Below the pieces are notes generated by a model, which saw only the letters and a list, made by a program, of their open reading frames with translations, did not search any database and was not told the origin of the DNA. Both the position numbers and the translations under genes were made by a program. Below are positions 9,490 through 21,184 of a DNA stretch of 64,000 nucleotides, piece by piece (position 1 is the first letter of the stretch; every line of letters begins with the position of its first letter). Origin of the DNA: Sandaracinaceae bacterium (GTDB taxonomy: Bacteria > Myxococcota_A > Polyangia > Polyangiales > JAFGIB01); the NCBI GenBank assembly GCA_017881055.1, contig JADGRF010000116.1, positions 1-64,000 of the forward strand. The letters run 5' to 3'.

Positions 9490-9738
9490 TCAGCTGTCGC
9501 GCTTGGCGGCCGGCGGCGCTGCGTTCTCATCGACCAGCTCGGCGTCAGACACGTTCGCGTCTGCCTCCAGCTTGTCGGCGCGGGTCACGTCGATGTCTTG
9601 GTTCTCCGCCACGCCGCGCCGGAAGCTGCGGACGGTCTTGCCGACGGTCTCGCCGAGCGCGGGCAGCCGTGACGCGCCGAAAACCAGCACGAGGATCATG
9701 AAAATCACGATGAGCTCGGAGAATCCGATGTTGGCCAT
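9490..9738 (-). CDS. tatA: Sec-independent translocase subunit TatA/TatE
   Basis: An 82-residue protein with a short periplasmic N-terminus, one membrane helix (SELIVIFMILVLVFGASRLP, residues 7-26), the hinge FGASRLPALGETVGK, and an amphipathic helix through residue 43. This is the complete TatA signature. The tail is acidic (EADANVSDAELVDEN). It oligomerises to form the channel for folded proteins with twin-arginine signals. There is no tatB or tatC next to it, so this is an orphan tatA. A much longer upstream reading frame exists but overlaps the divergent HAD gene and is not coding. Confidence 0.9.
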   Translation of the reverse strand: MANIGFSELIVIFMILVLVFGASRLPALGETVGKTVRSFRRGVAENQDIDVTRADKLEADANVSDAELVDENAAPPAAKRDS

Positions 9739-9832
9739 GATACTCGCTCGTGAGAAGGTCCGAGCGAAGCCTACGCGCCACCCCAGATGACGGCAAGCCG
9801 AAGCGGCTGGATCCTGCGGGCACCTCGCAACC

Positions 9833-10627
9833 ATGCAACCCATTCGCACTCTCGATCCCCACGCATGCCAGCGCTTGCGCGGCGTCGTGTTCGATGTCGA
9901 CGACACGCTCACGCGCCACGGCCGAATCGAAGCCGTCGCATACGATGCGCTGTGGCGATTGCGCGCTGCCGGGCTCTCGTTGATCGCGGTGACGGGGCGA
10001 CCGCTCGGTTTCGCCGAGTGGCTGGCACGAACGTTCCCGCTTTTGCTCGCCATCGGCGAAAACGGCGCAGGCTACGTGCGCGTGACCGACACGCAGCTGA
10101 TCCGCGGTTACTTCGATGGCGACGACGTGCGAGCCACGCAGCACGAGCAGCTGCAGCGCGTGCGCGCGCGCGTGCTGCGGGATGCGCCATGGGCGCAGTT
10201 GGCGGATGACAGCTGGGCTCGGCGCTGCGATCTCGCCTATGACATCGGTGAACGCGTGCACGTATCGGCGGAGCGCATCGCGCAGCTCTGCGCGCTGTTC
10301 GAAGCGGAAGGCGCGCGTCCAGTCGTGTCCAGCGTACACGCGCATGCGGCGGTCAGTGCCTGCGACAAAGCCAAAGGCGTCGTGCATGCCTGCCGCGCGG
10401 AGCAGCTGGGCGACGTCGACGCCGAGCGCGAGCGTTGGCTGTTCATTGGAGACAGCGGCAACGACGCGGCGGCATTCGCGTACTTTCCTGTGAGCGCGGG
10501 CGTCGCCAACGTGCGAGAACATCTAGCGGCATTGCCCGTTCCACCGCGCTTCGTGAGCAACGCCGATCGCGGCCTGGGGTTTGCCGAGATCGCGCAGGCC
10601 GTGCTGGAGCACCGTCGACATGAGTGA
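9833..10627 (+). CDS. HAD-superfamily phosphatase (Cof/SPP-like)
   Basis: A 264-residue haloacid-dehalogenase hydrolase. Motif I is DVDDTLT (nucleophile Asp at residue 22), motif II is VTGRP, motif III is the Lys in KAKGVVHA, and motif IV is GDSGNDAAAF. The cap between motifs II and III is of the C2 type, as in sugar- and mannosyl-3-phosphoglycerate phosphatases, so a phosphosugar substrate is plausible but not established. The gene overlaps the start of the next gene by eight bases (ATG within CGACATGAGTGA), suggesting an operon with the membrane protein and the methyltransferase that follow. Confidence 0.8.
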   Translation: MQPIRTLDPHACQRLRGVVFDVDDTLTRHGRIEAVAYDALWRLRAAGLSLIAVTGRPLGFAEWLARTFPLLLAIGENGAGYVRVTDTQLIRGYFDGDDVRATQHEQLQRVRARVLRDAPWAQLADDSWARRCDLAYDIGERVHVSAERIAQLCALFEAEGARPVVSSVHAHAAVSACDKAKGVVHACRAEQLGDVDAERERWLFIGDSGNDAAAFAYFPVSAGVANVREHLAALPVPPRFVSNADRGLGFAEIAQAVLEHRRHE

Positions 10628-11177
10628 AGCGCTGCAGCCATCAGCGGCAAGCGTGCGCTGGCCGCTGCCCTTCACGCTGGCGCTCGGCTCGAGCGTCGCG
10701 GCCATCATCGCGACCGTGGTCGTGCTCCACGAGGTCCCCAGCGACGATGGCAGCAGCGAGCACGAGCGCACGCTGACACTGACCCCCGAGCGTGCCGCCG
10801 AGAGCTTCGTGGCCGCGTACACGGCGGCCGCCTACGAACGTGCATCCCATTTCGCTACCGGCACGCTCGCACGCAAGCTGCGCGCGCAGGCACGGCAGGA
10901 GCGGCTCGCCGGCACGGCCAAGGCGACGCCTATGCGCAGCTTGTTGATCGAAGAGAGCTTCTTCCTCACGCAAGGCCGTCTGCGCCTGACTGGGCTTGCC
11001 ACGCCGGGCGACGCAAACCTGGCTGCGCATGCGTACGCTGGCGCGGAGCGAGGTGCGGAGGCGCAAGCGGCCGCGCGCGATGATTGGCCGGTGAGCTTGA
11101 TCCTGTCGCGCGACGGGGACCGCTTCCTGGTCGATGAGCTGACCTGGCCCAAGGGCCAGCCCCCCGAGGCGCGATGA
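10620..11177 (+). CDS. Hypothetical single-pass membrane protein
   Basis: A 185-residue protein with an N-terminal membrane anchor (about residues 16-36, FTLALGSSVAAIIATVVVL) and a soluble domain presumably outside the cytoplasm. The end (WPVSLILSRDGDRFLVDELTW) resembles the last strands of small NTF2-like or DUF4878-type folds that occur in lipoproteins and anchored proteins. That assignment is tentative. It is translationally linked on both sides: the start overlaps the HAD gene, and its TGA overlaps the ATG of the methyltransferase (ATGA). No function can be given. Confidence 0.65.
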   Translation: MSEALQPSAASVRWPLPFTLALGSSVAAIIATVVVLHEVPSDDGSSEHERTLTLTPERAAESFVAAYTAAAYERASHFATGTLARKLRAQARQERLAGTAKATPMRSLLIEESFFLTQGRLRLTGLATPGDANLAAHAYAGAERGAEAQAAARDDWPVSLILSRDGDRFLVDELTWPKGQPPEAR

Positions 11178-12010
11178 GTCCCAAGAGTCGACCTGATCCG
11201 AGCCACGATCAGTCGGTAGATGCCACCATGGAGCGCGGGAGCACGGCGCTCTACGAACGACCGCGCTACTACGACCACGCGTATCGTGCGCATCGCAAGG
11301 ACATCGCGTTCTACCAAGAGCTGGCGCGAGCGCACCGTGGCGAGGTGTTGGAGCTGGGTGCGGGCACCGGGCGGATCACGCTCGCGCTGGCGCGCAGCGG
11401 CACGCACGTGGTCGGAGTCGATCGCTCGACCGACATGCTGGCCCGAGCCGCGGAGCACGTCGCTCGTTTGCCCGCAGCAGCACGAGCGCGGGTGGAGCTG
11501 CGACGCGGGGACATGAGGAGCCTGCGGCTCGGCAGGAAGTTCGCGCTGGTGATTGCACCGTTCAACCTGTTCATGCACCTGTATTCACGACGCGACGTGG
11601 AACGCACGCTCGCCAGCATACGAGCCCACCTCTCGCCGCGCGGTCGCTTCGCGCTCGACGTACTGATGCCGGATCTCGGCGCGCTCAACCGCAACCCGGA
11701 GCGCGTGTACCGTTGCCGCGCAGTGTTCGACCCGAGCGACGGAACGCGCCATGCCTACGGCGAGAGCTACGCGTATGACGCTGCACGTCAGGTGCAGACC
11801 GTGCAGATGATGTTTCAACGCGTCGATCGCCCTGAGATCGACCGCACCACCCCGCTCTCGCTTCGCTGCTACTTCCCGGAGGAGCTGCTCGCGCTCTTGC
11901 ACTACAACGACTTTGTCGTAGAGGATCGGTTCGGCTCGTTTTCGCGCGAACCGTTCACGGGTGACAGCGAGCACCAGATCCTGATCGCCAAGCTTCGCTC
12001 CAAAACCTGA
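11174..12010 (+). CDS. SAM-dependent class I methyltransferase
   Basis: A 278-residue Rossmann-type methyltransferase. Motif I is VLELGAGTGRITLALA, the acidic residue after strand 2 is GVDRSTDM, and the motif IV region is KFALVIAPFNLFMHL. The C-terminal beta sheet (LSLRCYFPEELLALLHYNDFVVEDRFG...) is typical of the small-molecule methyltransferases annotated as ubiE-like or methyltransferase-25 types. The substrate is unknown. The start overlaps the preceding stop by four bases, so it is the last gene of a three-gene operon. Downstream lies a decayed sulfotransferase fragment on the same strand. Confidence 0.82.
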   Translation: MSPKSRPDPSHDQSVDATMERGSTALYERPRYYDHAYRAHRKDIAFYQELARAHRGEVLELGAGTGRITLALARSGTHVVGVDRSTDMLARAAEHVARLPAAARARVELRRGDMRSLRLGRKFALVIAPFNLFMHLYSRRDVERTLASIRAHLSPRGRFALDVLMPDLGALNRNPERVYRCRAVFDPSDGTRHAYGESYAYDAARQVQTVQMMFQRVDRPEIDRTTPLSLRCYFPEELLALLHYNDFVVEDRFGSFSREPFTGDSEHQILIAKLRSKT

Positions 12011-12032
12011 CACTTACTTCGATTCTCACGCC

Positions 12033-12113
12033 ATGTAGAACCGTCTGCTCTTCGTCATCCCACCGCCGCGCGCGGGCTCCACGCTGTTGCAGCGCATGCT
12101 GGGCTCGCACTCG
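12033..12113 (+). pseudogene. Remnant of a P-loop sulfotransferase N-terminus
   Basis: Reading from ATG 12033, the second codon is a stop (TAG 12036-12038). The frame then encodes NRLLFVIPPPRAGSTLLQRM and LGSHSE, which matches the start of family-1 sulfotransferases: a short strand, the PAPS 5'-phosphosulfate loop resembling PPRSGTTLLQRMLGSH, and the first helix. Family similarity stops after about 26 codons, where the sequence becomes unrelated and runs into the aconitase end. This looks like a broken and deleted gene. The assignment rests on this motif alone, and a chance match is unlikely but possible. Confidence 0.45.
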
Positions 12114-12200
12114 GAGCCCGCACGGGAACTTGGTAGAAAGAGTCCGCTGCTATTGCAACGTGCTCTTGCGCGAGTGACCGCAGGGCAGCGCACCGCTCGG

Positions 12201-14885
<2,685 letters not shown>

Positions 14886-14978
14886 GGGTCCCTCTGTCCT
14901 CAGAGCGACCTATACCACTTCATCCCGGCTCGTGAGCGCAGGACATTACGAATTTACGCTGCGCGGTGGCGCCCGCCA

Positions 14979-15833
14979 TCACTCCGGAATCTGTTGCAGC
15001 TTGATCTGCACGTCGCTCGACCAGTGATTCTTGAACGCGCGCACGCAGGTGTCGAGATAGCGCTCGTAGTCGGCGTACACCTGGTCGCCCCACTGCTTGC
15101 GGATCGCCGGCTCGTGATCGCGCATGCGACGCAGCCATTCGCCCGTGGTCTTGCCGTAGCTCTGACGCTGCGTGCGCAGCTCGAGCACTTCCCAGTACGG
15201 GTTGACGGCGGCGATCAGCTCTTCGAGACGCGGGTTCAGGCCGCCCGGAAAGATCACGTCCGCCGTGAATGCGAGATCCTCGAGATCCTTGCGGTTGCGC
15301 GGCACGCGGTTGCGCAAGATGGCCTGGAAACCGAAGCACGCGCCGGGCTTGACCCATGCGTGCAGCTTCTTGAAGTACTGACGGTAGATCTCGATGGCCT
15401 TGCCTTCACGCGCCTGCGCGGGCGAGCACAGGTGATCGATCATCTCGATCGAGACCAGCGCGTCGTACTTCTCGGTCGGCGTGTAGTCCTTGTAGTCGAT
15501 GACTTTGATCGACGTGCCGGGCAGCTTACGCGCGTGAATCTCGTCGGCCTGCGCCGTGGAGAGCGTGATGCCGTGCAAGCGCTTGACGCCGCGGCCCGCG
15601 AGGTACTCGATGTTCGCGCCCCAACCGCAACCGATGTCGAGCACTAGCTTGTCGGGTGTGATCTCCGCGTAGTCGTGGAGGATCTTGCACTTGTTCAGCT
15701 GGGCTTCCTCGAGAGATTCCTGCTCGGAGAAGTAGCTGGCACTCGTGTAGTGCATGCGGTCGTCCAGCCAGAGCCGGAAGAACTCGTTGGAGACATCGTA
15801 GGAAACTTCGATTTCGCGCTGGGTCGAGGTCAT
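14979..15833 (-). CDS. Cyclopropane-fatty-acid-synthase family SAM methyltransferase
   Basis: A 284-residue protein of the CFA/mycolic-acid cyclopropane synthase family. The signature EVSYDVSNEFFRLWLDDRMHY is present, followed by motif I VLDIGCGWGAN, GITLSTAQADEI, and SIEMIDHL in place of the usual SIGMFEH. The C-terminus (SYGKTTGEWLRRM...YLDTCVRAF) matches the catalytic domain end. The protein lacks the N-terminal lipid-binding extension of E. coli Cfa, so it is closer to the mycobacterial CmaA or to related small methyltransferases. It may cyclopropanate or methylate unsaturated acyl chains, or act on another substrate. ATG 15833 starts just before the conserved region. The upstream in-frame ATG at 15860 is less likely. 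Confidence 0.85.
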   Translation of the reverse strand: MTSTQREIEVSYDVSNEFFRLWLDDRMHYTSASYFSEQESLEEAQLNKCKILHDYAEITPDKLVLDIGCGWGANIEYLAGRGVKRLHGITLSTAQADEIHARKLPGTSIKVIDYKDYTPTEKYDALVSIEMIDHLCSPAQAREGKAIEIYRQYFKKLHAWVKPGACFGFQAILRNRVPRNRKDLEDLAFTADVIFPGGLNPRLEELIAAVNPYWEVLELRTQRQSYGKTTGEWLRRMRDHEPAIRKQWGDQVYADYERYLDTCVRAFKNHWSSDVQIKLQQIPE

Positions 15834-15945
15834 TGCGAGGCGGAGAATGACAAAGAACAATCCGATGTTCCAGGGGGTATTTCGCGGTCAATCTGGACAT
15901 TCGGAAACGGGCGCGCTACACGTCTGCCCGCCCTGCAAAGGGTCT

Positions 15946-16017
15946 GGTGCCGTAGCCAAGCGGTTAGGCAATGGTTTGCAAAACCATCACACACCGGTTC
16001 GAATCCGGTCGGCACCT
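15946..16017 (+). tRNA. tRNA-Cys (anticodon GCA)
   Basis: A full cloverleaf can be drawn: acceptor GGTGCCG (15946-15952) with CGGCACC (16010-16016), anticodon stem ATGGT/ACCAT around loop TTGCAAA with anticodon GCA, and T arm ACCGG-TTCGAAT-CCGGT. The discriminator base is T (16017), as expected for tRNA-Cys. The CCA end is not encoded (CCG follows). Confidence 0.97.
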
Positions 16018-16114
16018 CCGGCCCGGTACCTGGAAAACCAGCCTGCCGGACAACCAGTGACGTGCCCGCCGAGCAGCGTCCCGCTCTCGGCGTAGTACAA
16101 GTAGGGCCGCGCGG

Positions 16115-19100
16115 ATGGTTAAGCGCAGTCTCCAAGCGGTTTCGGTCGGAGTCTGGGTCGGCGCCCTCGCCGGCCTGGCCACCGCCCTAGCCGATTTCGG
16201 CGCGCACTGGCTGTTCATGGAGTCGACCCGCGACCGAGCGGATCTGCTCCTGCGGTTGCTTTCGACCCAGGTCCCGGTCGCGGCGGTGCTGGGAGCCCTG
16301 GTGGCGTTGGTGCACAGCGGGGCTTCGCCGCTGGTGGCCGCGCGCCTGGAGGCGCCGAGCGCGCGAACCCGCGCACGGGCCGGAATTTTCGCGCTCTTGC
16401 TTACGCCCGCGATCGCCACGGTCGCGCGCCTGCTGTTCAATGGCGGCAAGATGTCGCGGCTGGCGGCAAAGCCCCTGCTCGTTCCCGCCGTGTTCGTGCT
16501 GCTCGCAGCGGCTGCGTTCGGCGGGCTGCTGGCGCTCCAAGTCATCTTCGCACGCGCGCGCACAGCGGCGAACACGCCGGCGCGCATCGTCGTTGCCGCG
16601 GTGCTCGCCGTCGCCTTCGCCGCGGCGAAGCTCGATCAGCTCGTGCTGCCCGGCCTTTACGACTACCTGCACGCCGTGCTCGGCGTCGTCGCTCTCGTGC
16701 TTTTCGCGCTCGCCGCGGCGATCGCGATCGCTCGCGTGCACGACGCGGGCGCGTTGCCACGGCGCAGCTTCGCCGTGGGCCTCGCGCTCGCACTCGCACT
16801 CCCGCTGGGTCTGCAGCGGAGCCTCGCGTCGCTCGATCAGAATCAGAACGTTCGCGTCGCGCTGCTTTCTGCGAACGTGCCGCATTCGCGCTCGCTCATG
16901 TTGGGGCTCGCGCCGCTTCTGCCGCGCGTCGACGAGCGCAGCGCAGAGCTGGCGCGGCAGCGCGCGGAGCAAGCGCGTTCGCGTCGCACACGCGATGGAG
17001 ACAAAGCGACGCTGCCCACGCTCGAAGGTGCCCACGTGCTGTTGATCACGATCGACGCCCTGCGTGCCGATCACCTCGGCCTCTACGGCTACACGCGCCA
17101 CATCACGCCGGAGCTCGACGCGCTGGGCGCCCGCGGTGTGGTGTTCGAGCATGCGTACGCGCAGGCGCCGCATTCCAGCTACTCGCTGTGCTCGCTGATG
17201 ACGTCGGAGTACCTGCACGAGACGCTGGATCTCGGCCAGCCCACACCGACCGCCACACTGCCCCGCGTGCTCGCGGCCGCCGGCTACCACACCGCCGCGT
17301 TCTACACGCAGGGCATCTTCCACACGGCGGCCGAGAAGCTGTCCGTTTACGAGAACGACGCGTTTGGTTTTGCGCTACACGAACACCAGGATCGTCCCGC
17401 CGAGGAGATGACCGACCGCGTGCTCGCGGAAGTCGATCGCACGCTCGGACGCGGCGAGCCGAGCGCGCTGATCTGGGCGCATTACTTCGACGTGCACGAG
17501 CCCTATGAAGCCACCACGCTCGGCACCTCCGATCTGGACCGCTACGACAGCGAGCTGCTCGCCACCGACAAAGCGATCGGTCGCCTGGTGCGCGAGACGG
17601 AGCGGCGCTTCAAGAAGAACCTGGTGATCGTGATCACCGCCGACCACGGCGAAGAGTTCCACGATCACGGCGGCGTCTACCACGGCTCCTCGGTCTACGA
17701 GGAACAGGTGCACGTGCCGCTGCTCGTGATCGCCAAGCCGTTTGCGCCGAGACGCGTGGCAGCGCCGGTGGAGAGCATCGACATCGTCCCGACCGTGCTC
17801 GGCTTGCTCGACGTCGATCCCGCGAAGACCATGCGCGGCGCCGACCTACGCGGTCTGGCGCTCGGTAAGCAAGGAAGCTCCTCCGATCGCGGACCGGTGT
17901 TCTCCGCCGTCATTCACAAGAAGATGGTCGTCAGCTGGCCCTACAAGCTGGTCGCCGATCTGCGCTTCGGGTTGTTCGAGCTATACGACCTCGTGCACGA
18001 CCCGAAGGAGCGCAACAACCTCGCCGATCTCGATCCACAGCGCGTGCAGGCGTTGCGCGGCGAGGTATACGCGTGGATCGACTCGCTCGCGCCCGAGCGC
18101 GCCAAGGCGCAGCTGACGCCCAATCTACAGGCGCTCGAGTGGGGACGCCTTGGCGATCGACGCGCCGTCGCACCGCTCTCGCAGCTGATGCTCGACGCCA
18201 GCGCACCAACCGATGCGCGCACCGAAGCCGCTGCGCTACTGGGCAAGCTCGCTGACCCGGTGGCGACCCCCGCGCTGCTCACGGCGTCACAGAGCTTCGA
18301 TCCGTGGGTCGCTGCGGAAGCCGCGATTGCGCTCGGCCGCCTGTTCGACGAACGCGCTGCACCGATGCTGCGCAAGCTCGTCTCTGCAGAAGATCCCGGC
18401 CTGCGCAGTCGTGCCGCCGTCTCGCTCGGCCGTTTGAGGGACGTCGCCGCAGTGCCGTCGCTGATCGATGCACTGTGGTTTGCGCCGAGCAGCTACGAGC
18501 GTGAGGAAGCCGTGCGCTGGCTGGGTCGTCTGCACGACACGCGCGCGCTGGAAGCGCTGATCAACTTGCTGCCGGAGGCTCACACGCGGCATCTGGTGGT
18601 CGTGGCGATGGGTGAGCTCGGCGACACGCGAGCGTTCCAGCCGCTCGCGCAAGTGCTGGAAGGCGATCGTAACGCGAACGTGCGTGACGGTGTCGTGCGC
18701 GGCCTCGGCATGCTGGGTGACACGCGTGCGCTATCGCTGATCGTACCGTTGCTCGCCGAGGATCCCTCGCTGCGCAACGTGGGCGAGTCGCTGGTGCGAT
18801 TGCACGCGATCGACCGACACGTGATCGGTGGCACCGACCTTGGCGGCAGCTACGCAGGGACGCTCGGCTTCGGTGAATGCCACGCCGGCCCAATCCATCA
18901 CGACTGGGACTTCCTGCATCGCACGTTCTGCACCACACAAGCCGATCAAGCCGCGCTCAAGCTCACCGTTCCCGCCGACGTCTCGAACGCGGTGTACGGC
19001 AACGTCGCGGTGCTCAGTATCAAGCGCGCGGACTCGGCGCTGCCCGCCGAACTCGCTGTCACGATCGCGGGGAAGTCGCTCGAGCCGATTCACGTCGACG

Positions 19101-19261
19101 GAGAGTGGTCGGAGTTCCGCTGGCCGCTCGAGCCCGGCTCGCTCGCGCGAGGCAGCGTGCGCGCGGAGATCCACGCGAACGATCCCGCCGCTCGCTTCGA
19201 GATTGATCACTTGCTGCTCGTGCCGCGCAGCACCAGCGCCGTGACCGCTCACGGCGGCTGA
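16115..19261 (+). CDS. Membrane-anchored sulfatase-fold protein with C-terminal HEAT repeats
   Basis: A 1048-residue protein. About six hydrophobic segments fill residues 1-215. Residues about 305-655 form an alkaline-phosphatase/sulfatase domain with metal residues D314 (ITIDALRADHLG) and D510/H511 (TADHGEEFHDH). HEAT/PBS-lyase-like repeats follow (about 690-885), then a C-terminal beta-rich region. The sulfatase CxPxR maturation motif is absent: the aligned segment APHSSYSLCS has S354, Y356 and L358 in its place, so formylglycine formation is not expected. Phosphoglycerol/phosphoethanolamine-transferase-like chemistry at the cell surface is possible. The last 13 bases overlap the convergent truB stop region. 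Confidence 0.8.
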   Translation: MVKRSLQAVSVGVWVGALAGLATALADFGAHWLFMESTRDRADLLLRLLSTQVPVAAVLGALVALVHSGASPLVAARLEAPSARTRARAGIFALLLTPAIATVARLLFNGGKMSRLAAKPLLVPAVFVLLAAAAFGGLLALQVIFARARTAANTPARIVVAAVLAVAFAAAKLDQLVLPGLYDYLHAVLGVVALVLFALAAAIAIARVHDAGALPRRSFAVGLALALALPLGLQRSLASLDQNQNVRVALLSANVPHSRSLMLGLAPLLPRVDERSAELARQRAEQARSRRTRDGDKATLPTLEGAHVLLITIDALRADHLGLYGYTRHITPELDALGARGVVFEHAYAQAPHSSYSLCSLMTSEYLHETLDLGQPTPTATLPRVLAAAGYHTAAFYTQGIFHTAAEKLSVYENDAFGFALHEHQDRPAEEMTDRVLAEVDRTLGRGEPSALIWAHYFDVHEPYEATTLGTSDLDRYDSELLATDKAIGRLVRETERRFKKNLVIVITADHGEEFHDHGGVYHGSSVYEEQVHVPLLVIAKPFAPRRVAAPVESIDIVPTVLGLLDVDPAKTMRGADLRGLALGKQGSSSDRGPVFSAVIHKKMVVSWPYKLVADLRFGLFELYDLVHDPKERNNLADLDPQRVQALRGEVYAWIDSLAPERAKAQLTPNLQALEWGRLGDRRAVAPLSQLMLDASAPTDARTEAAALLGKLADPVATPALLTASQSFDPWVAAEAAIALGRLFDERAAPMLRKLVSAEDPGLRSRAAVSLGRLRDVAAVPSLIDALWFAPSSYEREEAVRWLGRLHDTRALEALINLLPEAHTRHLVVVAMGELGDTRAFQPLAQVLEGDRNANVRDGVVRGLGMLGDTRALSLIVPLLAEDPSLRNVGESLVRLHAIDRHVIGGTDLGGSYAGTLGFGECHAGPIHHDWDFLHRTFCTTQADQAALKLTVPADVSNAVYGNVAVLSIKRADSALPAELAVTIAGKSLEPIHVDGEWSEFRWPLEPGSLARGSVRAEIHANDPAARFEIDHLLLVPRSTSAVTAHGG

Positions 19262-20181
19262 ATGCCGCGCACCACGTAAACCGCGCCGTCGCGAGCGCAG
19301 CCGAGCGAAACCAACACGCCATCCGCGTCGAGCACGGCCACGAGCTCCGTGCCGTCCGCGGGCCACGCTCCATCTCCGTCCAGCAAGCGCTCCCGCGGGA
19401 AGGCACGCCCATGACGAACGTCCACGACCCCCTGTGCATCGATCCGTACACGTGGCACGCCGCGCAGCGCAGCTGCCAGCGGCAACAATTTCTCACGCAG
19501 TAGAGCGGCCTTCGCGTCATCGCGCTGCGCAGCCTCGATCTGCGAAAATTCGAGAGCTTCCTCGATCACGAAACTGCCACTCGCCACTCGGCGCAGCGCG
19601 CTCAAATGCCCGACTGTGCCTAGCGTCAGCGCGAGATCGCGCGCCAGTGACCGTACGTAAAAGCCTTTGCCACAGTGGACCCGCAGGTCGATTTCGCGGC
19701 CGCGCACGTCGAGCACATCGAGCGCGTGCACGACCACGCTTCGTTCAGGCGGAACCACGATTTCACCTCGTCGCACGCGCTCGTGCAGCGCCACCCCACC
19801 CTGTTTGATCGCGCTCACGGCGGGCGCACGCTGCAGCGTCTCACCCAGGAACGCCGTTGCAGCTTGCGCAACCTGTGCCTCGGTCAGCGAGGGGACTGGC
19901 TCGCTCCGTGTCACGCTGCCCTCCGCGTCCAGCGAGTCCGTCTCGCTGCCGAGCGTCACCGTCGCGAGGTACGTCTTGTCGTCGGCGCTCAAGTGATTGA
20001 GCAGCTTCGTACCCTCCCCGACGCCGATCACCAGCACGCCGGTCGCCATCGGATCGAGCGTCCCCGCGTGACCGATCGCGCGCGTACGCAGCGCGCGCCG
20101 CATTACGCGCACCACGTCGTGCGAGGTCGGCCCTTTGGGCTTGTCCACGACGAGCACGCCGTGGGGCGCAAGGCTCGACAT
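19249..20181 (-). CDS. truB: tRNA pseudouridine(55) synthase
   Basis: A 310-residue enzyme that forms pseudouridine-55 in the T loop of tRNAs. The catalytic motif GHAGTLDPMATGVLV carries Asp43, and GVLVVDKPKGPTSHDVV at the N-terminus and CGKGFYVRSLARDL (motif III) are complete. A C-terminal PUA-like region (RVRIDAQGVVDVRHGRAF) follows. ATG 20181 begins one base after the nrnA stop. A GTG at 20205 would add eight residues inside nrnA. It is the last gene of the rimP-truB operon and converges with the sulfatase-fold gene, with a 13-base overlap. Confidence 0.94.
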   Translation of the reverse strand: MSSLAPHGVLVVDKPKGPTSHDVVRVMRRALRTRAIGHAGTLDPMATGVLVIGVGEGTKLLNHLSADDKTYLATVTLGSETDSLDAEGSVTRSEPVPSLTEAQVAQAATAFLGETLQRAPAVSAIKQGGVALHERVRRGEIVVPPERSVVVHALDVLDVRGREIDLRVHCGKGFYVRSLARDLALTLGTVGHLSALRRVASGSFVIEEALEFSQIEAAQRDDAKAALLREKLLPLAAALRGVPRVRIDAQGVVDVRHGRAFPRERLLDGDGAWPADGTELVAVLDADGVLVSLGCARDGAVYVVRGIQPP

Positions 20182-20182
20182 C

Positions 20183-21184
20183 TCAGCGCTCGATGCCGAG
20201 CTCACGCCCCGCTTGCGCCAGAGCTCGCTCGCGCGCGGTGCGCAGATCCATCAACACCGTCGCTCCAGCGGCCGCGCGGTGACCACCGCCACCGAGAGTC
20301 ACGGCAACTCGCGAAACGTCGGCACGACCGGCGCTACGAAACGAGATCTTCGTGCGCGTACCACCGTCTGCGGTTTCATCCGCGCGCGCGCGACGCTCCC
20401 AAAGCATGATCGAGATCTCGACGCCCGCGAGCATGCGTCCGTACTCGACCAGGCCCTCGGCCATCTCGTCGGTCGCACCGGCCGCATTGAGCATGGACTG
20501 CGGCACCATCAGCACGGCGATACGGCCCGCGTATTCGGTTTCGAGCGCGTTGATCGCGAGCCCGAGCAAGCGCATCCGCGCCATCGACCAGCACTCGAAC
20601 ACGTTCGACGCAACGGTCCAAGGATCGACACCGGCTTCGAGCAACTCGGCAGCCGTACGCAACGTCGCCGCCGTGGTGCCCGGGTAGCGGAAGCCGCCGG
20701 TATCGGCGACCATCGCCGTGTACAGAGGCGTTGCAGCTGCCGGAGGTACAGGGCGAACTCCGAGTGCCGCTGCGAGCTCCAGCACTACCACGGCGGTGGC
20801 ACAGGCGTTCGTGTCGCGCAGTACCACGTCGCCGAAGTCGTCGTGGGCGTGATGATGATCGACGATCACAATCGGGCCCGTGATGGCTTTAGGCGGAAAA
20901 TGCTTCGGCAGAAGCGAGCGGGCCGCCGTGTCCGTGATGAACGTGGCGTCGTACTTGGCGCCGGCGGGCAGCACGGCGCGGACGTCTTCCCAGCCTGGGA
21001 GAAACCGCAGCTGGGGCGGCACGGGGTCGCGGTTGTAGAGATAAACTTCTTTGCCGAGCGTGCGTAGTATCACCGCCAAGCCCAACATCGAGCCGAGCGC
21101 GTCGGCATCCGGAAGGACATGGCAAGTCAGGAGAAAACGCTGGCCGTCGCGCGCCAACTTCACCGCGGTCGCCAAACTACTCAT
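20183..21184 (-). CDS. nrnA: DHH/DHHA1 nanoRNase and pAp phosphatase
   Basis: A 333-residue DHH-family phosphoesterase. Motif I is HVLPDADALGS (H22, D26, D28), the DHH motif is IVDHHHAHDDF, and the DHHA1 domain ends with LGGGGHRAAAGA. NrnA removes 2-5-nt RNA fragments and hydrolyses 3'-phosphoadenosine-5'-phosphate, replacing Orn where that is absent. Its place between rbfA and truB is the classical one in Firmicutes and many other bacteria. ATG 21184 overlaps the rbfA stop by eight bases. Confidence 0.92.
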   Translation of the reverse strand: MSSLATAVKLARDGQRFLLTCHVLPDADALGSMLGLAVILRTLGKEVYLYNRDPVPPQLRFLPGWEDVRAVLPAGAKYDATFITDTAARSLLPKHFPPKAITGPIVIVDHHHAHDDFGDVVLRDTNACATAVVVLELAAALGVRPVPPAAATPLYTAMVADTGGFRYPGTTAATLRTAAELLEAGVDPWTVASNVFECWSMARMRLLGLAINALETEYAGRIAVLMVPQSMLNAAGATDEMAEGLVEYGRMLAGVEISIMLWERRARADETADGGTRTKISFRSAGRADVSRVAVTLGGGGHRAAAGATVLMDLRTARERALAQAGRELGIER

